Part shown: piece by piece, positions 41,768 through 54,596 of the stretch | How positions within the stretch are numbered: the first letter of the stretch is position 1 | How the letters are laid out: each line of letters begins with the position of its first letter | DNA from: Mycoemilia scoparia | Taxonomy: Eukaryota > Kickxellomycota > Kickxellomycetes > Kickxellales > Kickxellaceae | Direction of reading: 5' to 3' | Assembly (NCBI GenBank): GCA_027575805.1 | Contig: JANBPU010000081.1 | Coordinates: 1-64,000 of the forward strand | Length of the DNA stretch: 64,000 nt | Made by a program: the position numbers and the translations under genes | Notes under the pieces: model-generated | What the model saw: only the letters and a program-made list of their open reading frames with translations | Databases searched by the model: none | What the model was told of the DNA's origin: nothing

Positions 41768-41893
41768 ATGGTAGGATTTCACTTGGGATCAAGCATATTG
41801 TAGGCAGAAATGGACCTTCATCGGATTTTTTATATGTAACAACTCCTAGGGGCTCCCATTTTGCCCAAGGCTTTATGAAATCCAACCATATGC
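41768..41893 (-). repeat. MITE family 2, copy 3
   Basis: It is in reverse orientation to copy 1. It shares TAGGCAGAAATGGACCTTCA, ACTCCTAGGGG, CATTTTGCCCAAGGC and the terminal TTATGAAATCCAACCATATG. Confidence 0.8.
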
Positions 41894-42637
41894 TAAGAAA
41901 GTCTTGAAATAAAATCTTGATGTGCTGACAAGCACACATGTAGCATATATCTGGATGAACAGTGACGAAGGCCATGGTGACGAACATTGTAGTTACCTAG
42001 CATATAATGAATAACAGCTAGGATTGGCATAAAAGACTGGCAGCCCTTTTTAAGCGCAATAGCTCTGTTGGAGCTCTTGATCTATCATTTACTTTTATTC
42101 TTTAAATCCTTTACTTACCATAGATTTAAATAATAAACTACTTGAAACTTATTCCCATTTGGATACAGCTATTTTCTATTGTTGCGACACTTAACCTTTG
42201 TAGCACCACATTATTTAACATCAACAACTTCACTCTAGTAAAAAATCTCTATTATGCATATTCATGGTAGTATTTAGCAGAGGACTAATTTGCTTCTAAA
42301 TAAATAATATCATGTCTTACTAGTACTACTAGTACCAATGAATAATTTTAGTTTAAGTATCAATATTATTATAAGATTATATACATATACTAATATAAAA
42401 AAGGTGGGATAATAAAAACATATATAAATACTACTATAATTTTAAGAAGTAACCATTAAAAATAATTTATTGTTATATTGTTGGTAGATAGGGTAATATG
42501 GGGTAAGGAAGTTTATGAGGATCGGCCTTTTTATATGATAAAGATTTTTGGGTTTACATTCAAGTATTTTGTCTGTTTGTAGTATATTGCTACAATTACA
42601 CAACATTCTATATGGTGGAGGGGGAGAGGGATGGTGA

Positions 42638-44170
42638 TTAAACAACAACTGTAGGAGTCGTCATCGTTGGGATGTTAGTGTTGTCACGACCATCATGTTT
42701 ACCACCGCTATTCAGAGAAAACAACCGACGATAAAGCCTAGTTACTTGTGAAGATGACTTCTTGGTATCCTTAATAGGAGCTGCACATCCACCAGAGATG
42801 CCACCATCCTTATAAAAGTTGTTTTTATTGCTGGTGGCATTGGTGGCGGGACTGGGGGCTGTAGTAGAAAAGGATAAAAAGAGCTGACCTATCCGACGGC
42901 TGTTATTTCTCTTTTTGAAACTACCAGATGTGGTTGTGGCTTTATTGGACTTTGATGTTCCAAAGACGGCAGTGGTATTATCCGATTTGTTTGACTCGAT
43001 TGACAGACTTGGAGTTGAAGAAGGAAGTGCGGCCTCACTACCACCACCATAATAATACTCACTATCACCACAATATGTTTTGTCAGATGTTGAAGCCGAA
43101 GACGACGACGACGAGGACGAAGCCGTTATTGTTGTTGTTGTTGTGTTAGTAGTGGCGCTGGTTGTTGACGATGAAGAAACAGTCTCATCCATTATAGTCG
43201 GCAACAATGAGAAATGTGTTGTCGGAACAACTCCTCCTTGGGAATATTTTTGTTGAGAGGACGACGAAGAAGCGGCAATTGTAAATGAGGAACAACTACT
43301 TTTACGTGATGACCCTGTGGTATTTGTAATTGTAGAGGCTTGGGAACCACCATGTGAACTCATTGAATATCCCATATAGCAAGTAGCGTCCGATGATACG
43401 GAAGTTGGTGAAGGGCACATATCGTGAGTACAATCTTCTGAAGGAGACAATGGCAGGGGATTCAAATATATAGCAGACTGGGGGCGAGACAAAGACGATG
43501 ATGAGGATGGTTTGTTAAGGACAGAAGAGGTTGACAGTCTACGGAGTTTAAAGTATTGTGAAGCCTTTTTCATTGTTCTGGACATGGACATTGTACGGGA
43601 AGTGGATAATCTTGATTGTGGACGGCAATAATAGTTGTTGGTGCTATTGATTGTGGAGCCGCCCAAATAAGTAGTTGTTTCATCCTCTTCATCATTATAA
43701 TACTCCTCAAACCCACTGTAGTAGCTGTTGGCGCAAGAACCGTTAACAACATCCAAGTGGCTTGGGGGAGCTTGGTGGTGGTGGTGGTGGTGGAAATGGT
43801 TTGAAGAGCAGGCATGTGGAGCAGTGATTGCTGGTGGTGCTGCTACATTTGGAGGAGAGGGTGTAGATCTTTCAATGGTTGGTCGCCTCAAAGAAAGCAT
43901 GCTGAATAAGCCACGAGAATCCGGTTCATTTGGGATGACTATGGTTGCTGGTGTATTATTGGAGCAATGCGATGATGATGTGTTTGAAGCTGAAAAGATT
44001 GACGAGGCAGACGACGACGACGGCATCTCGTAAGCTGGGAATGTGCTGTTAAGCATAAGAACAGTTGTGCAAAAGAAACAGCCGCAAAGGTAATGGCAAT
44101 GGCAGTGGCAAGGAAGCCTTCCCATGCAACACTCTTCTCCATTCCAACCGCGGCACTTTGAGCAACCCAT
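42638..44170 (-). CDS. Ser-rich protein with MGCxxC acylation-type N-terminus
   Basis: The product is 510 residues from the ATG at 44170, which gives MGCSKCRGWNGEECC; a longer frame would start without ATG. Gly2-Cys3 with Cys6, followed by a Cys/His-rich run and a hydrophobic stretch (YLCGCFFCTTVLMLNS), fits N-myristoylation plus palmitoylation and membrane attachment (inference from motif). The rest is Ser/Thr/Asn-rich and disordered with HFHHHHHHQ. It carries several basic-aromatic patches: TMKKASQYFKLRRLSTSS, FKKRNNSRRIGQLFLSF, QVTRLYRRLFSLNS. These could be kinase sites or lipid-binding helices. No domain family is recognised. No intron is apparent. Confidence 0.65.
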   Translation of the reverse strand: MGCSKCRGWNGEECCMGRLPCHCHCHYLCGCFFCTTVLMLNSTFPAYEMPSSSSASSIFSASNTSSSHCSNNTPATIVIPNEPDSRGLFSMLSLRRPTIERSTPSPPNVAAPPAITAPHACSSNHFHHHHHHQAPPSHLDVVNGSCANSYYSGFEEYYNDEEDETTTYLGGSTINSTNNYYCRPQSRLSTSRTMSMSRTMKKASQYFKLRRLSTSSVLNKPSSSSSLSRPQSAIYLNPLPLSPSEDCTHDMCPSPTSVSSDATCYMGYSMSSHGGSQASTITNTTGSSRKSSCSSFTIAASSSSSQQKYSQGGVVPTTHFSLLPTIMDETVSSSSTTSATTNTTTTTITASSSSSSSSASTSDKTYCGDSEYYYGGGSEAALPSSTPSLSIESNKSDNTTAVFGTSKSNKATTTSGSFKKRNNSRRIGQLFLSFSTTAPSPATNATSNKNNFYKDGGISGGCAAPIKDTKKSSSQVTRLYRRLFSLNSGGKHDGRDNTNIPTMTTPTVVV

Positions 44171-47100
44171 GTTGTTGTATTGGTGTTTTGTATCTATGTA
44201 CGTATGTGTAAGCGTGTATAAACAGGTGTGTGAATCGCGAACAATCAAGACAATGGCTGATGATGTGCGTGTGAGCTGACTGGTTAAAAGTTGATAGTGA
44301 TGGCTTGGTGGTAGTTACAATAGACCGATCAGCTGACAAACAGTAGTTGTAGGTATCTAGTAATGAGCACACACACTAAGCGAGACCGTTATTGCAGTCG
44401 TATTGGGCGTAGGACTAGTGATACTAGTTGATATGCGTTGGCCTTTTGATTAGGTTAAAATAAACAAGAGTCAAGTCAAATGGATAAACCAAGACAACAG
44501 AGGATAATTGAAATGGATAGAATAGAATCAAGGGAATGAATGTGTATATCCTGAAAAGATGGAGAGCAGAGGCTAGGAGGCAGAGGCTGGCTATTTAAAT
44601 AAGTCAAGACAACAAAGCTATTTCAACACACAGAAACTGATGAGAGAGAGAGATCCAGGGAATGATAAAGGGGAGGCGTAGCAATAATAATAATAATACT
44701 GAATTTAATAAGAATGAATGATGATGATGAGGCTCGTGAGACAGACACAGACACAGGCAGGCAGAGAGAGGCTTTGAAGGTGTCTAAAGATGGTAGTTGT
44801 CGTAGGCAATAATGTGGCCTTGTATGTAAATGTATGTGATACGTGAATGGAATATAAAAAGGGATAGAATAAAGAAGCGAGGAGAGAGTTGGTAGAACGT
44901 TGTTTCATATGGCTTAGAAAAATCAAAAGGATAGAGATGCCTTTTATATAATACTCGACAACGCCTCCTTTGGACCTAAGCAAATTTGGATACATCAGCG
45001 AAACCTGCCTGTGAGGGTGAGCGCGAAGGAATCTAACTGTGTGTGTGCGTACATACATGGTTTCTGTGCTTTGAAAAAAAATATGCAGCTGTCATTTACA
45101 CTTGTTGTCCGGTTGGCTTTGACAAAAACTACCACCACCTACCCTATCGCCTTCCCTACTACCACAGACCAACAACGCTTACAGTTAGTAAGCTTGCGCT
45201 GTGCATATCAGTACATTTTCATCAAAAAATAGATTGTGGCAAATGTGTGATGTTCTCCTCATGCCTACCAGAGACTGGCTGGGTGCGCAGTAATAGTTAG
45301 CGGTCTTCTTCCTCCATCTCCGGAACCAGAGAGAAAGAGCATCGCGCCAAAGTAACCCTCTACTCGGAGGTGTTCAGTTAACCCTGTATCCCTTTCTTAG
45401 CCTGCAGCCCTACTCCTATCCATCATCATCACGTCCTCTGCTCTTGCAGTTTGAGTGAGATTGTGCGTGTGGGTGTGTGGTTCCTGTGGGTCAAGCATCC
45501 GGACTAAGCCAGATAGATGATGGCTGCAGCACTGCTGCAGTGCTTAGTCTCAAAGCTTTATTCATGACTACCGTCAGCCATCTTGTCTAGAAAAATTGGG
45601 TGATTGGGAGGGTAGGGGAGGGGGTGGCAATAACCCCAAATATAATCATGGACTATGGCGGGTATATATTGCCACATCTACGCCCCCCTCTCAGCCCAAA
45701 TGACCCTTTTTTTGATCACCCAAGTATACCCCCCCCCTCCCTTTAAAAGAGTTGCGCAAACCCTGTTCACAGTTTCCTAGTTATATTTGTATGTTCCTAT
45801 ATTACAGAGCACGCTTGTAATCAATGATTTCTAAGCGATCCCTGGTATCCTGCCATTCTCATAAGCCCACCATTATTGCGTGCGTGAGCCCTGGTTTGTT
45901 TTGTATGGATATCCATTTGAAACAGATGGTTTCAAGATGAGGGGGAGGACTTTTCGTCTGCACAAAAGGTTTGCAAGTATTCCAGTTATATTGTAACATA
46001 CAACGAAGAAAAAGGCATGGAATTTTGAAGAATAGGCCAATGCTAAAAGCTATGTATGTGTAGCCGCTATCTGATTTCAGTCAAAATTGTGAGACAGTTC
46101 AACATTGTTATCTTGGCTAAGCAGGCACTACCGCACTTACAGCTCCAGCAAAGAGAGAAAGAGAGAGACCAGTGCGTCAGTTCACCATCATCATATCTCA
46201 TAATTTGGACCGACATCATCCCCGATAAAACGCACTCAGGAATATACTACATGGGATACATGGCGTTTGACAAAATGTTTTTTGGGGCGTGAGGGCCAAC
46301 GTAGAGTTTCTAACTTGGATTTACGTCTACCACCCCTCCCTCCTACAACGCTCCGCGTATCTATACCGGTATATGCAGCTTGCTTAGCATGGTTGTTATG
46401 CTTGCCCGTCCATTTGCTGAATTTCAAGGCTGTTGGATCTCTGCCAAGCTCTTTGGCCAAAAATAACTCTATGGGCCAAATAGCACCCCACCTCCATCAA
46501 TTGGAATCGGTTAGTATCTACTCAGACCGAACTAATCCAGAATATCTGAAATAGAGGTCGTGGTCTAAATGATGTTTTGATATCTAACCACGAATACTAT
46601 TACATCCCCCACGTGCTTAGACAATTGATGGGCAAATACTCGTGTATGTCCTCATTCACCCCTTTCTGTAACATTACCAAACCAAATTCACTTGACACAA
46701 TCCATTTGAATATTCATCATGATCACTATCAACACAATGCTTTACCTTTCTTTTCTCCCTGTCTGTGGGATTGAGCTAATTTGCCTGTGCTTACTCCTAC
46801 GTGTGAATGAGTGCAAGGACAATGCTGCCCACCATTGTGCAGACTCCCTATCTATCTCTCCCACACCGTTGTTTGTCATAATACTGGGATTACACAAACA
46901 TCCCGGGCCGCCGGGATGTTTGATGCAGTTTTTCTTCAGCATCGTCAAATTTGTTTCCGGCACATCAAAATCAGTTGAATTAGCTTGTCGCTTGCCCATC
47001 ACGTTTTCACGGGGTGATAAAGGTTTGGGAGAAGGGGGAGTGGGTGTATGATCTAAAATGGCGTATTCATAAGACCATCTGACTGGCTTTCATCGTGCCA

Positions 47101-48000
47101 TCCACAACATCAACATCATCTTGGCTCATAAAGTATCAGCTGGATGTCCTATCCTGGGCCAACTCCAAATCGGTCATAAAACTTCCATCAATATAATGGC
47201 AAACTAATATTGATATTACTATATGAAAATTGCAATTGGCCAATGCCACATGACTGGCTGATATCCAGTTTCTGTATGTGAGAGAGAGTGATATCGAAAT
47301 ATTGCAACTTATGAGCTTACCATCAGAGAGGGGGTGAAGGAGAAATTGAGGTTGGCCCAAAATCGATTATACCATCGAGTACAAACCGAAGTCTCCTCAT
47401 GGAACCAGAATATGCCATAGTGAGCATAGCCCTGGGTCACTGCTGAGTGTGTGAGTACTAATTTGAGAATGCCCTTTTTAGTAGCGTGCCGTGTATTGGC
47501 GCTTTTAGTATGATTACACACAAGTACGATTAAAACACATTCCACCATCAGTGTAGCTTATAATCTCTTTGGCATCACGCAAACTATAAACTATGTTATT
47601 GGCTAAATGTGAATTTAGTATTTAATTTAAAGCAATGTGTCTGTAGGCTTCTTTCTTGCCAAGGAACTGTTGTGATGTTGTGGTGACATTTCACGAAATG
47701 CTTGTATTTGAAAGCTGGGCATGCACACAGGGATAGAATGTGCCAAGCTTTGCATTAGTGGTGTACAGATCTGTACCTTGTGCCCGGTAAGTAAGTGTGA
47801 GTACATTTGTTCTGGCGATGCGGCAGTATTGTGTAGACCGGAGAACGAGAGAGAGAGAGAGGGAAAGATCGGACATTCTGATAATAACAGAATTGCAGGT
47901 CCTAGATCGAAAAACCAAGATTCGGATTTCAATACACCCAGGTACATACATTTAGATTGATGTTATCAATCTGCACTTATTTTTTGTTTTTGCAAAATAA
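44171..48000. other. Gene-poor region, first part
   Basis: No supported gene. It contains the upstream region of the 44170 gene, GA/CT tracts, C-runs near 45730, and a perfect 12-bp-stem hairpin at 46895-46922. Short open frames here have no ATG or no coding character. Confidence 0.45.
46895..46922. repeat. Perfect GC-rich hairpin
   Basis: CAAACATCCCGG and its exact reverse complement CCGGGATGTTTG are separated by GCCG. No U-tract follows, so it is not an obvious polymerase III terminator. Confidence 0.85.
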
Positions 48001-51000
48001 ATACATGTGTGATATTAGTGGCAGCAGCAGCAGTGGTGCTAAGACATATTATAAAGCCATCAAATACAAAACATTTATAATTACGCTTATTGCTAATAAC
48101 AATATATCAGCTTTATTTATTGGTGTGGCTTTTTTCTTGCAAAGACACATTATAGTTGGCTTATATTTCAAACCGCTTAATGACGAAGACGGCGATGGCA
48201 AACTATATGGCTGCTATGCATTGGCATATTGCAGGTGGTCTCTCCTCCTCTTCCTTGACCAACCAATCAACCAAACAAATTACACCTCACACATATTCTC
48301 ATTATACATTCACGCCCATGCAAGAATCTGCGTGTCTTCTTGTGGGGTGAACAAGTCTTTGGTCCTTTTACCAGATAATTCGATTCCTTTACATATGGCA
48401 TGTTCGATAGTGCTTTTGTCAGTTCTTTTTCTAGGGAGGCTTTTTGCCAAGCTTTCGGTATAGCTCGCCTTGGCTCTGCACCAAACTACATGTACAGATT
48501 ATGTACGTATCCCTTGGGTATGAGCAAGTGAGCTATCGCGCCCATTCCTTCCACCCCATCTTTTGAGCCCTCCACACAGATCCACAAAGATGCACACATG
48601 CATACTTGGACATCAAAAACTATCTTGCGCTAACGGAATCTTTTATACATATGCAACTACACACAGATTTCTAGTATTTTTTCTGGTACTTGTTGTGAAG
48701 CCGAAGATGAACTAGAAAAAGAAAAAGACAGGACCAGATTCTTCACAAGATATTTATCTATTCAGGTGAAAGCTGTAGCACAATGTGAATTAAATACTGG
48801 CATATCACTTGGGCTGTTACAGTGGTGGTTACTGAACTGGCACGCGCAGGAAAGGGTATGTCAATTGCTTTTCCTTTTTAAAGGCGAGAAAGAGAGACCT
48901 TGTTAACCCTTTGTTAATGCAAATTTTACAAATAATGTCCGTTAAGATTACAATCATCCCCTGTCATTCTGTTTGGTTCTCTCTGTGTGAGCCAATGCTT
49001 ATCACCTGACCACAAGCGTCTTATCAATAAACCATGACACCAAATGTCTGGATTTCACACACACACACACACACTTCAAACAAATTTCAATTTAAATGAT
49101 AATAATAATTGTTTAAATTTTGATTGGTCAAGAAAAATTTAATCATTCTTTTGTTCTTGTGTATTTTTTTCCCAAAGATAGTGAGATATTGAGAAAAATA
49201 GCAGTAAAATTTCTCTGTAACAATTAATTATCATTATCATCATCACCAACATCATTATTATTTCTAACGCTGTATCTACAGCCATTATAACAAACAAAAG
49301 ACAGACAGACAGAGAGAGAGAGAGAGAGAGGTGACTGTAATGCATTAACTTTTAAGCTGGCATGATATGGATGTAATTGTTTAACAACTATTGTGTGTGC
49401 GTGTATGTGTGTATTGACCACTCCTTCACTATTCCCATTTTAACACCCAGTGACTTTATAGTGGTTTTGGTAGTAGATGGAGTTAATGCTGCTGCTGCTG
49501 CTGCTTTATACATCCATACATACACAATTGCTTGAGCGTGCGAACTACTACAGGTTCTTGCATAGCCACACCTTGCAATGTTGTGTGCCGTGGTATGTAT
49601 TTTAAACAATAGTGAGAAGAGTGATATGACCTCCCTCTCATTTTTTCTAGACATCATCAGCATTATAGCCGACTGATTGGCTAGCTGGTTGACAACTCTC
49701 TCTCTCACTAACGCTGCTGGGCCCATTTTTTCTCAATCCCATCCGTAGTCTTTTATTGTTGTCTACAGACATATAATCCATTTTTGGATCCAAACAATCC
49801 CATTTTTAGACACACACACACTCGGTCGTTCGGTCGCTCACTCGCTTCGGCATCTTTATAATCTTCTTTGCATGGCCTCTTTGTTTTTGTATTGAATGTC
49901 CGGAACTTACTTTTCCCCCCATTTCCATTTACCTATCTGTCTGGACTTTTGGCTCTCGCCCTCTGTATTCCCGATATTCACTAATCTGTTTTATGAATGA
50001 CTAACTGCGATATTGAATATACTCCTCCAACAACTAATAGGTTCGCACACATAGGTATTGGGAGGGTAAACCAGGAGTCTTAATTATCTGTTAATGTCAT
50101 GCTTTCTCTCCTTCGATTTCACTGTGAATTCAATTATATATACGATCAATATAATACCTTGTGAGATAGTAGAATACATTTGTCATTTGTAAATTCAATT
50201 AAACACCAGTCAATTCTTGACGATTAAACCCAGCAGCATTTGTGAGGTACTCTACAACAGCTGTGGATCGATTTCCAACTATCTTGAAGTGAGAGTGAAG
50301 TCTGATCAAGTATTTATCATTTCTTGAATAATATTTAATTCGGGTTTATGTTCTTTGGTGTGCCATGAAAGAAACAATCAAACAGTCTCTGCTGGTACTG
50401 TATACCCAATAATGTGGTTCCTTTTCATTAATACTCTCCAAGAACAGAGAGTAATGGCGAAGACGTCAAGGTCGAAAAATCAGAACCATTAGTCAGCCTC
50501 TTGTCTGTCTTTGATTTCTACAACAAGCCAAAAATAATGAAATTTACATTAGATGCCAAGCCATCTAACCATATATTACTTTTCTATGCCTTGTATATAG
50601 ATTGAAGGATAGCGCCCTGTTTTGATCTGCAATGTTTCAAAGGCTCTATCACACACACACATATACAATAGGAATACATACAAAAAAGACCTATGTTTTG
50701 TTTCCATAACCAAGATTCATCTAAAATAGAATAAAATCCGATAATATTGCTCATTTATTAGTTGAAATAGAAATAGGCAATTGATTTCCTTTTCAGCCTC
50801 TCTTCCTCTCTCTCTACTCTCAGCCTACCTTTATAACCTACATAAAATTGTCTGTAGATTGATTAATCATGTATATACATATAACCTTGATTCTTCAATG
50901 TCCTTACTGATAATAAGAGTAAGTAACTTAGAAACCAACATAATGGGTTTTCGGCATATATGTTTGCACTAAGCCATAGGAATTCATGAGGCTTAGTCAA

Positions 51001-52633
51001 ATCTAATCCACATATTTCTGTGCACACTAACATCTGAGTAATTTGAAACTAGAAAACACACACACACACTATATATATATATAAATCCAAAGAATTCCAA
51101 TTTCATTATTACTATTTATAAACCAGCATTAAAGGTATTAATATTACCTTGTCAGGTATTCTTTATTAGTTGTGTTTAACTAAGCCACCTCTACTCTTCT
51201 TCTGGATAATATACACTTACACACTTGTCTACCAGTAGCTGTGGGTGTTGCTGCTATTGTTGTGCCCATACTTTCTCTTTTTAGTATCGCTGTTTATTTG
51301 GATTGACTAACCCAGAAGCTGGTTGGAAAAACAATGATGGCAATGGCCTTATATTCCTGTTGGATAGTTGCTTACATATACGATACAAATGAATTCATTG
51401 CGCACGTCCATGGCTATTATTATTATTATTATTATTGTTGTTGTTGTTGAACTTGACCTGTCGTTTGTTTGTTTATTATTTGTAATTGATGGCTTTTATT
51501 TCTCCCTTCCCTTTTTTACTAAAATTAATATGTCTATACTTGGTATTCAGGCCTAAAGACACGTTGGTATGTCTCTGATGAATTCACAGTTATAATGGCT
51601 CTCGCGCTCATGTGTCAATATGTATGTCATGTCAATAACCCATTGTCCACTGGTCTTTAGACCAACCACCAGGGCTGACGTTTATATTCATTCTAATATA
51701 CTTTTTGTATTTTTATATAAAGAAATTGATGGTTAATGTGCGTCTATACACAAACATCTACCCAATAAATCTTTTGGACAACGACAATAGTAACAATAAG
51801 AGATTATCTGTTGTAAAAATGTATAAATTAAAGTATATTGGTATATTTGTGTGATTGTGATTGTAGAATAAAGAGTTGCCGATAAAAAAAATACACAAAT
51901 TGAAAAATTATATTATTGAATAGCCATATCCCTCAATAGCAATTTTATTTAATAAAAAAAGAGGAAAATAATTGATTTGCTTTGCATGTGAAAAGAGACA
52001 TTCATCAAAATACAAGTTTTAAAATCAAGGAAATTCGTTATTAAATCTCAATTTTCTTTACCTATGGTATGACGAATATATATTTGGATTATCCACATAT
52101 TCCTTTATTAATGCCTTACAGCTTTTGTTTGTGAACAAAATATATCTAAATCCTGTTAAAAGAGAGAAATAAAGGAGTCATGTGGATTTCTTTTTGAGCC
52201 ATTGATTTACCACATAGCACAGCTCTGTCAGGGCTATCATCCAGCAATATATTTAATATTCTTGTTAGAGGAATTCTATTATTAGATGGATATACGCTTG
52301 GCTTGTAAATTACCACCAGATGTTTTCTAATAACATACCAAATACTCTATTATATCCAAACCAAAATATCTCTTTAATAATCACATTCTCGCTATCTTCT
52401 TATTCCCAATATTAACATACACACACATATATATATATATATAATATATATGGCTATGAAGGTATATGGTAACCAATATCTTTGCTTTTCAACACCCAAA
52501 TAAAGAACCAATCTTTCCCACCACATCTGCCATCACCATCACCATCACCATCACAACATAATATGTTGTATAGAAATTTCGATATAAATGCACTCCGGAG
52601 TTTGAGATGCCATGTTGCTCATCTTTATTTCCT

Positions 52634-52667
<34 letters not shown>

Positions 52668-53975
52668 CCTTTCCCTCTTTCCCCTTACTTTTTACACATC
52701 CATACATATACCATTCACTCCGGAATTTATATTATTGGACCGGAGTTGTCATCTCTCAATAATGGGTATGGCATTTTCTAAATAAAGTCAAGAAAATTCC
52801 CACCATCAACATTATCATCACTATCACACTTCTTGACCCCATGAAATTATGTATTCATATTACGATGAGTTATGCTTATTTTATTCCTTTTTCTTTTTCT
52901 TTATATTTATATTTATATTTATTTATGTCCTGTGCTGCATGGTCTTTGCGGTCTACTTTTGCATTACATCTAACATCTGTTGGTGTGGTCACACTACATG
53001 ACCCCATACGCATCAAACATTTTATTTGTTTTTTTGCTAGTTGACTTAGGTTTGTTTCTGACATTTTGTACTTTTTGTGTTTCACAAAAGTCTATCTATC
53101 TGTGACCTATACATTCAATATCAACTTTTTTTATTATAATAGCTGCGTATATATATATATATATATTCTTGGATAGTCTAAACTAATCCCCTTTACGTTT
53201 GTAACACCAGGAAAAAGATAGAGATTTGGGTACAAAAAGTGACAAATTGAAACCCATTACATATTCTTACATACATTAAAGCAGATGTTAAATCATTTTC
53301 TCTAGCTTAAAGATGATCTACAAAACTAGTAGAAGACAAAAATTCAGTTATGAATATAAAGGCAAACTCATGTCGCTTGTAAATATTCAATAGCCACACA
53401 ACATTGTAAACAATAGAAAAATTTGACAAATCTGTCTCTATATATTTCACACCTACAAAAAAAGCTATTATTATAGTTATTATTACTACAAGTCCCTTTC
53501 TCTCTCTCCCTCTCTCTCTCTCTCCCCAAGATTATGTTTATTTGATTGTCTTTTTTAAACTTTCCAGACATTGTTCCCCTTCTTTGAACCTTTCCTCACT
53601 ATCACTGTGAGAAAGAAAGAAAAAAAATGTATAGATGTTATTAGATGCATACCGCAGTCCATAATATTCTCATGTCATCAACAATCATTTATATCTATAT
53701 ATATAGATGGCGATGATCATGATGGTTAAAGGAATAAAAGTATTGATATCCACCTTTGTACATAAATAAGTAAAGTTGTGAGAAATTGGATTATATTTTG
53801 AATCAAAATCTTACCATAGTAATGTATATGTCATATTGCATACGTTAACATCCACATATATATATATATACACACTATAGTATTTTTGTCTGATTTGGAT
53901 TTGTGGGGACTAAAGCAAAAGAAGGAGAGTAAAGATTATAGTAGTTTTTTCCCATGATCGTCTTTACAATGATAG
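48001..53975. other. Gene-poor region, second part
   Basis: No supported gene. Simple repeats dominate: (CA)n at ~49055, (AG)n at ~49308-49330, (GCT)n at ~49489, ATT/GTT runs at ~51416-51450, (AT)n at ~52428, (CTGT)n at 52634-52665, (AT)n at ~53148 and (CT)n at ~53500. Confidence 0.45.
52634..52665. repeat. (CTGT)n microsatellite
   Basis: About seven CTGT units grade into CT-rich sequence. Confidence 0.9.
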
Positions 53976-54232
53976 AAACAACAATTGATATACCAAAATG
54001 GGTGTAGTAGCTATAGTACTAATCTTGAGATAATTCGACAAACAATAAATGATGGGCACATTTCTTTAATTGTTGCCAAGACTAAGAAGAGATCATCTCT
54101 ATTCTGGAATACGAAGAATGGTTTGGATGTCTGTGTTGGTATGTACGGACTTATTTTTCTTTATTGAAAATAATATAACTTTTCATTAGCACAAGCCAAC
54201 AACAACTTTATGTTAGGACAAACTCCAAGCTC

Positions 54233-54284
<52 letters not shown>

Positions 54285-54596
54285 ACCTGTTTTTATTAAT
54301 TTTTTATTTAGTTCACACGCCTATCCATACACACAGACCATAATCAAGTATGATCTTGACAAATAATTATTTATTGCAATAATATTCTAGTCCACGTGGA
54401 AGATGCTAATGCGATTCAGGATTCGCATTTGTTTTTATATGATGCTAATTTTTCTCATAATCCATCCATCTACACCTCCAAAGACTTGGATTGGAAAGAG
54501 TCTGCCAACATCATTGTGAAGATCGAATTACAGCTAAACGCTAAGCAGCTTTCAGTTTATTTCAAACTCTTAAACACACAGAGATATATCAGATAA
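53976..54596 (+). CDS. Tentative two-exon gene fragment
   Basis: Exon A is open from 53976 (after a TAG) to 54138, reading ...DGHISLIVAKTKKRSSLFW...GLDVCV. It ends at a GTATGT donor. An acceptor TTCTAG precedes 54391, and exon B reads VHVEDANAIQDSHLFLYD...LLNTQRYIR to a TAA at 54594. The phase matches (G|TC). The 252-nt intron would hold a long (ATT)n. No ATG and no upstream exon are visible, and no family is recognised. Chance is a real alternative. Confidence 0.25.
54234..54283. repeat. (ATT)n microsatellite, ~50 bp
   Basis: The longest pure trinucleotide run in the window, with about 16 uninterrupted units. Confidence 0.95.

Larger units (their letters stand above)
40079..42637. other. 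2.6-kb intergenic region between convergent genes
   Basis: It holds MITE family 1 copies G and H and MITE family 2 copy 3, plus CAT/ATA microsatellites near 41000-41050. No gene is supported. Confidence 0.45.

Noticed and set aside
47957..48463. 168-codon plus-strand open frame
   Set aside because: The composition is irregular, with hydrophobic runs interrupted by repeat-derived Ser, and there is no start consistent with a promoter or homologue. Judged chance.
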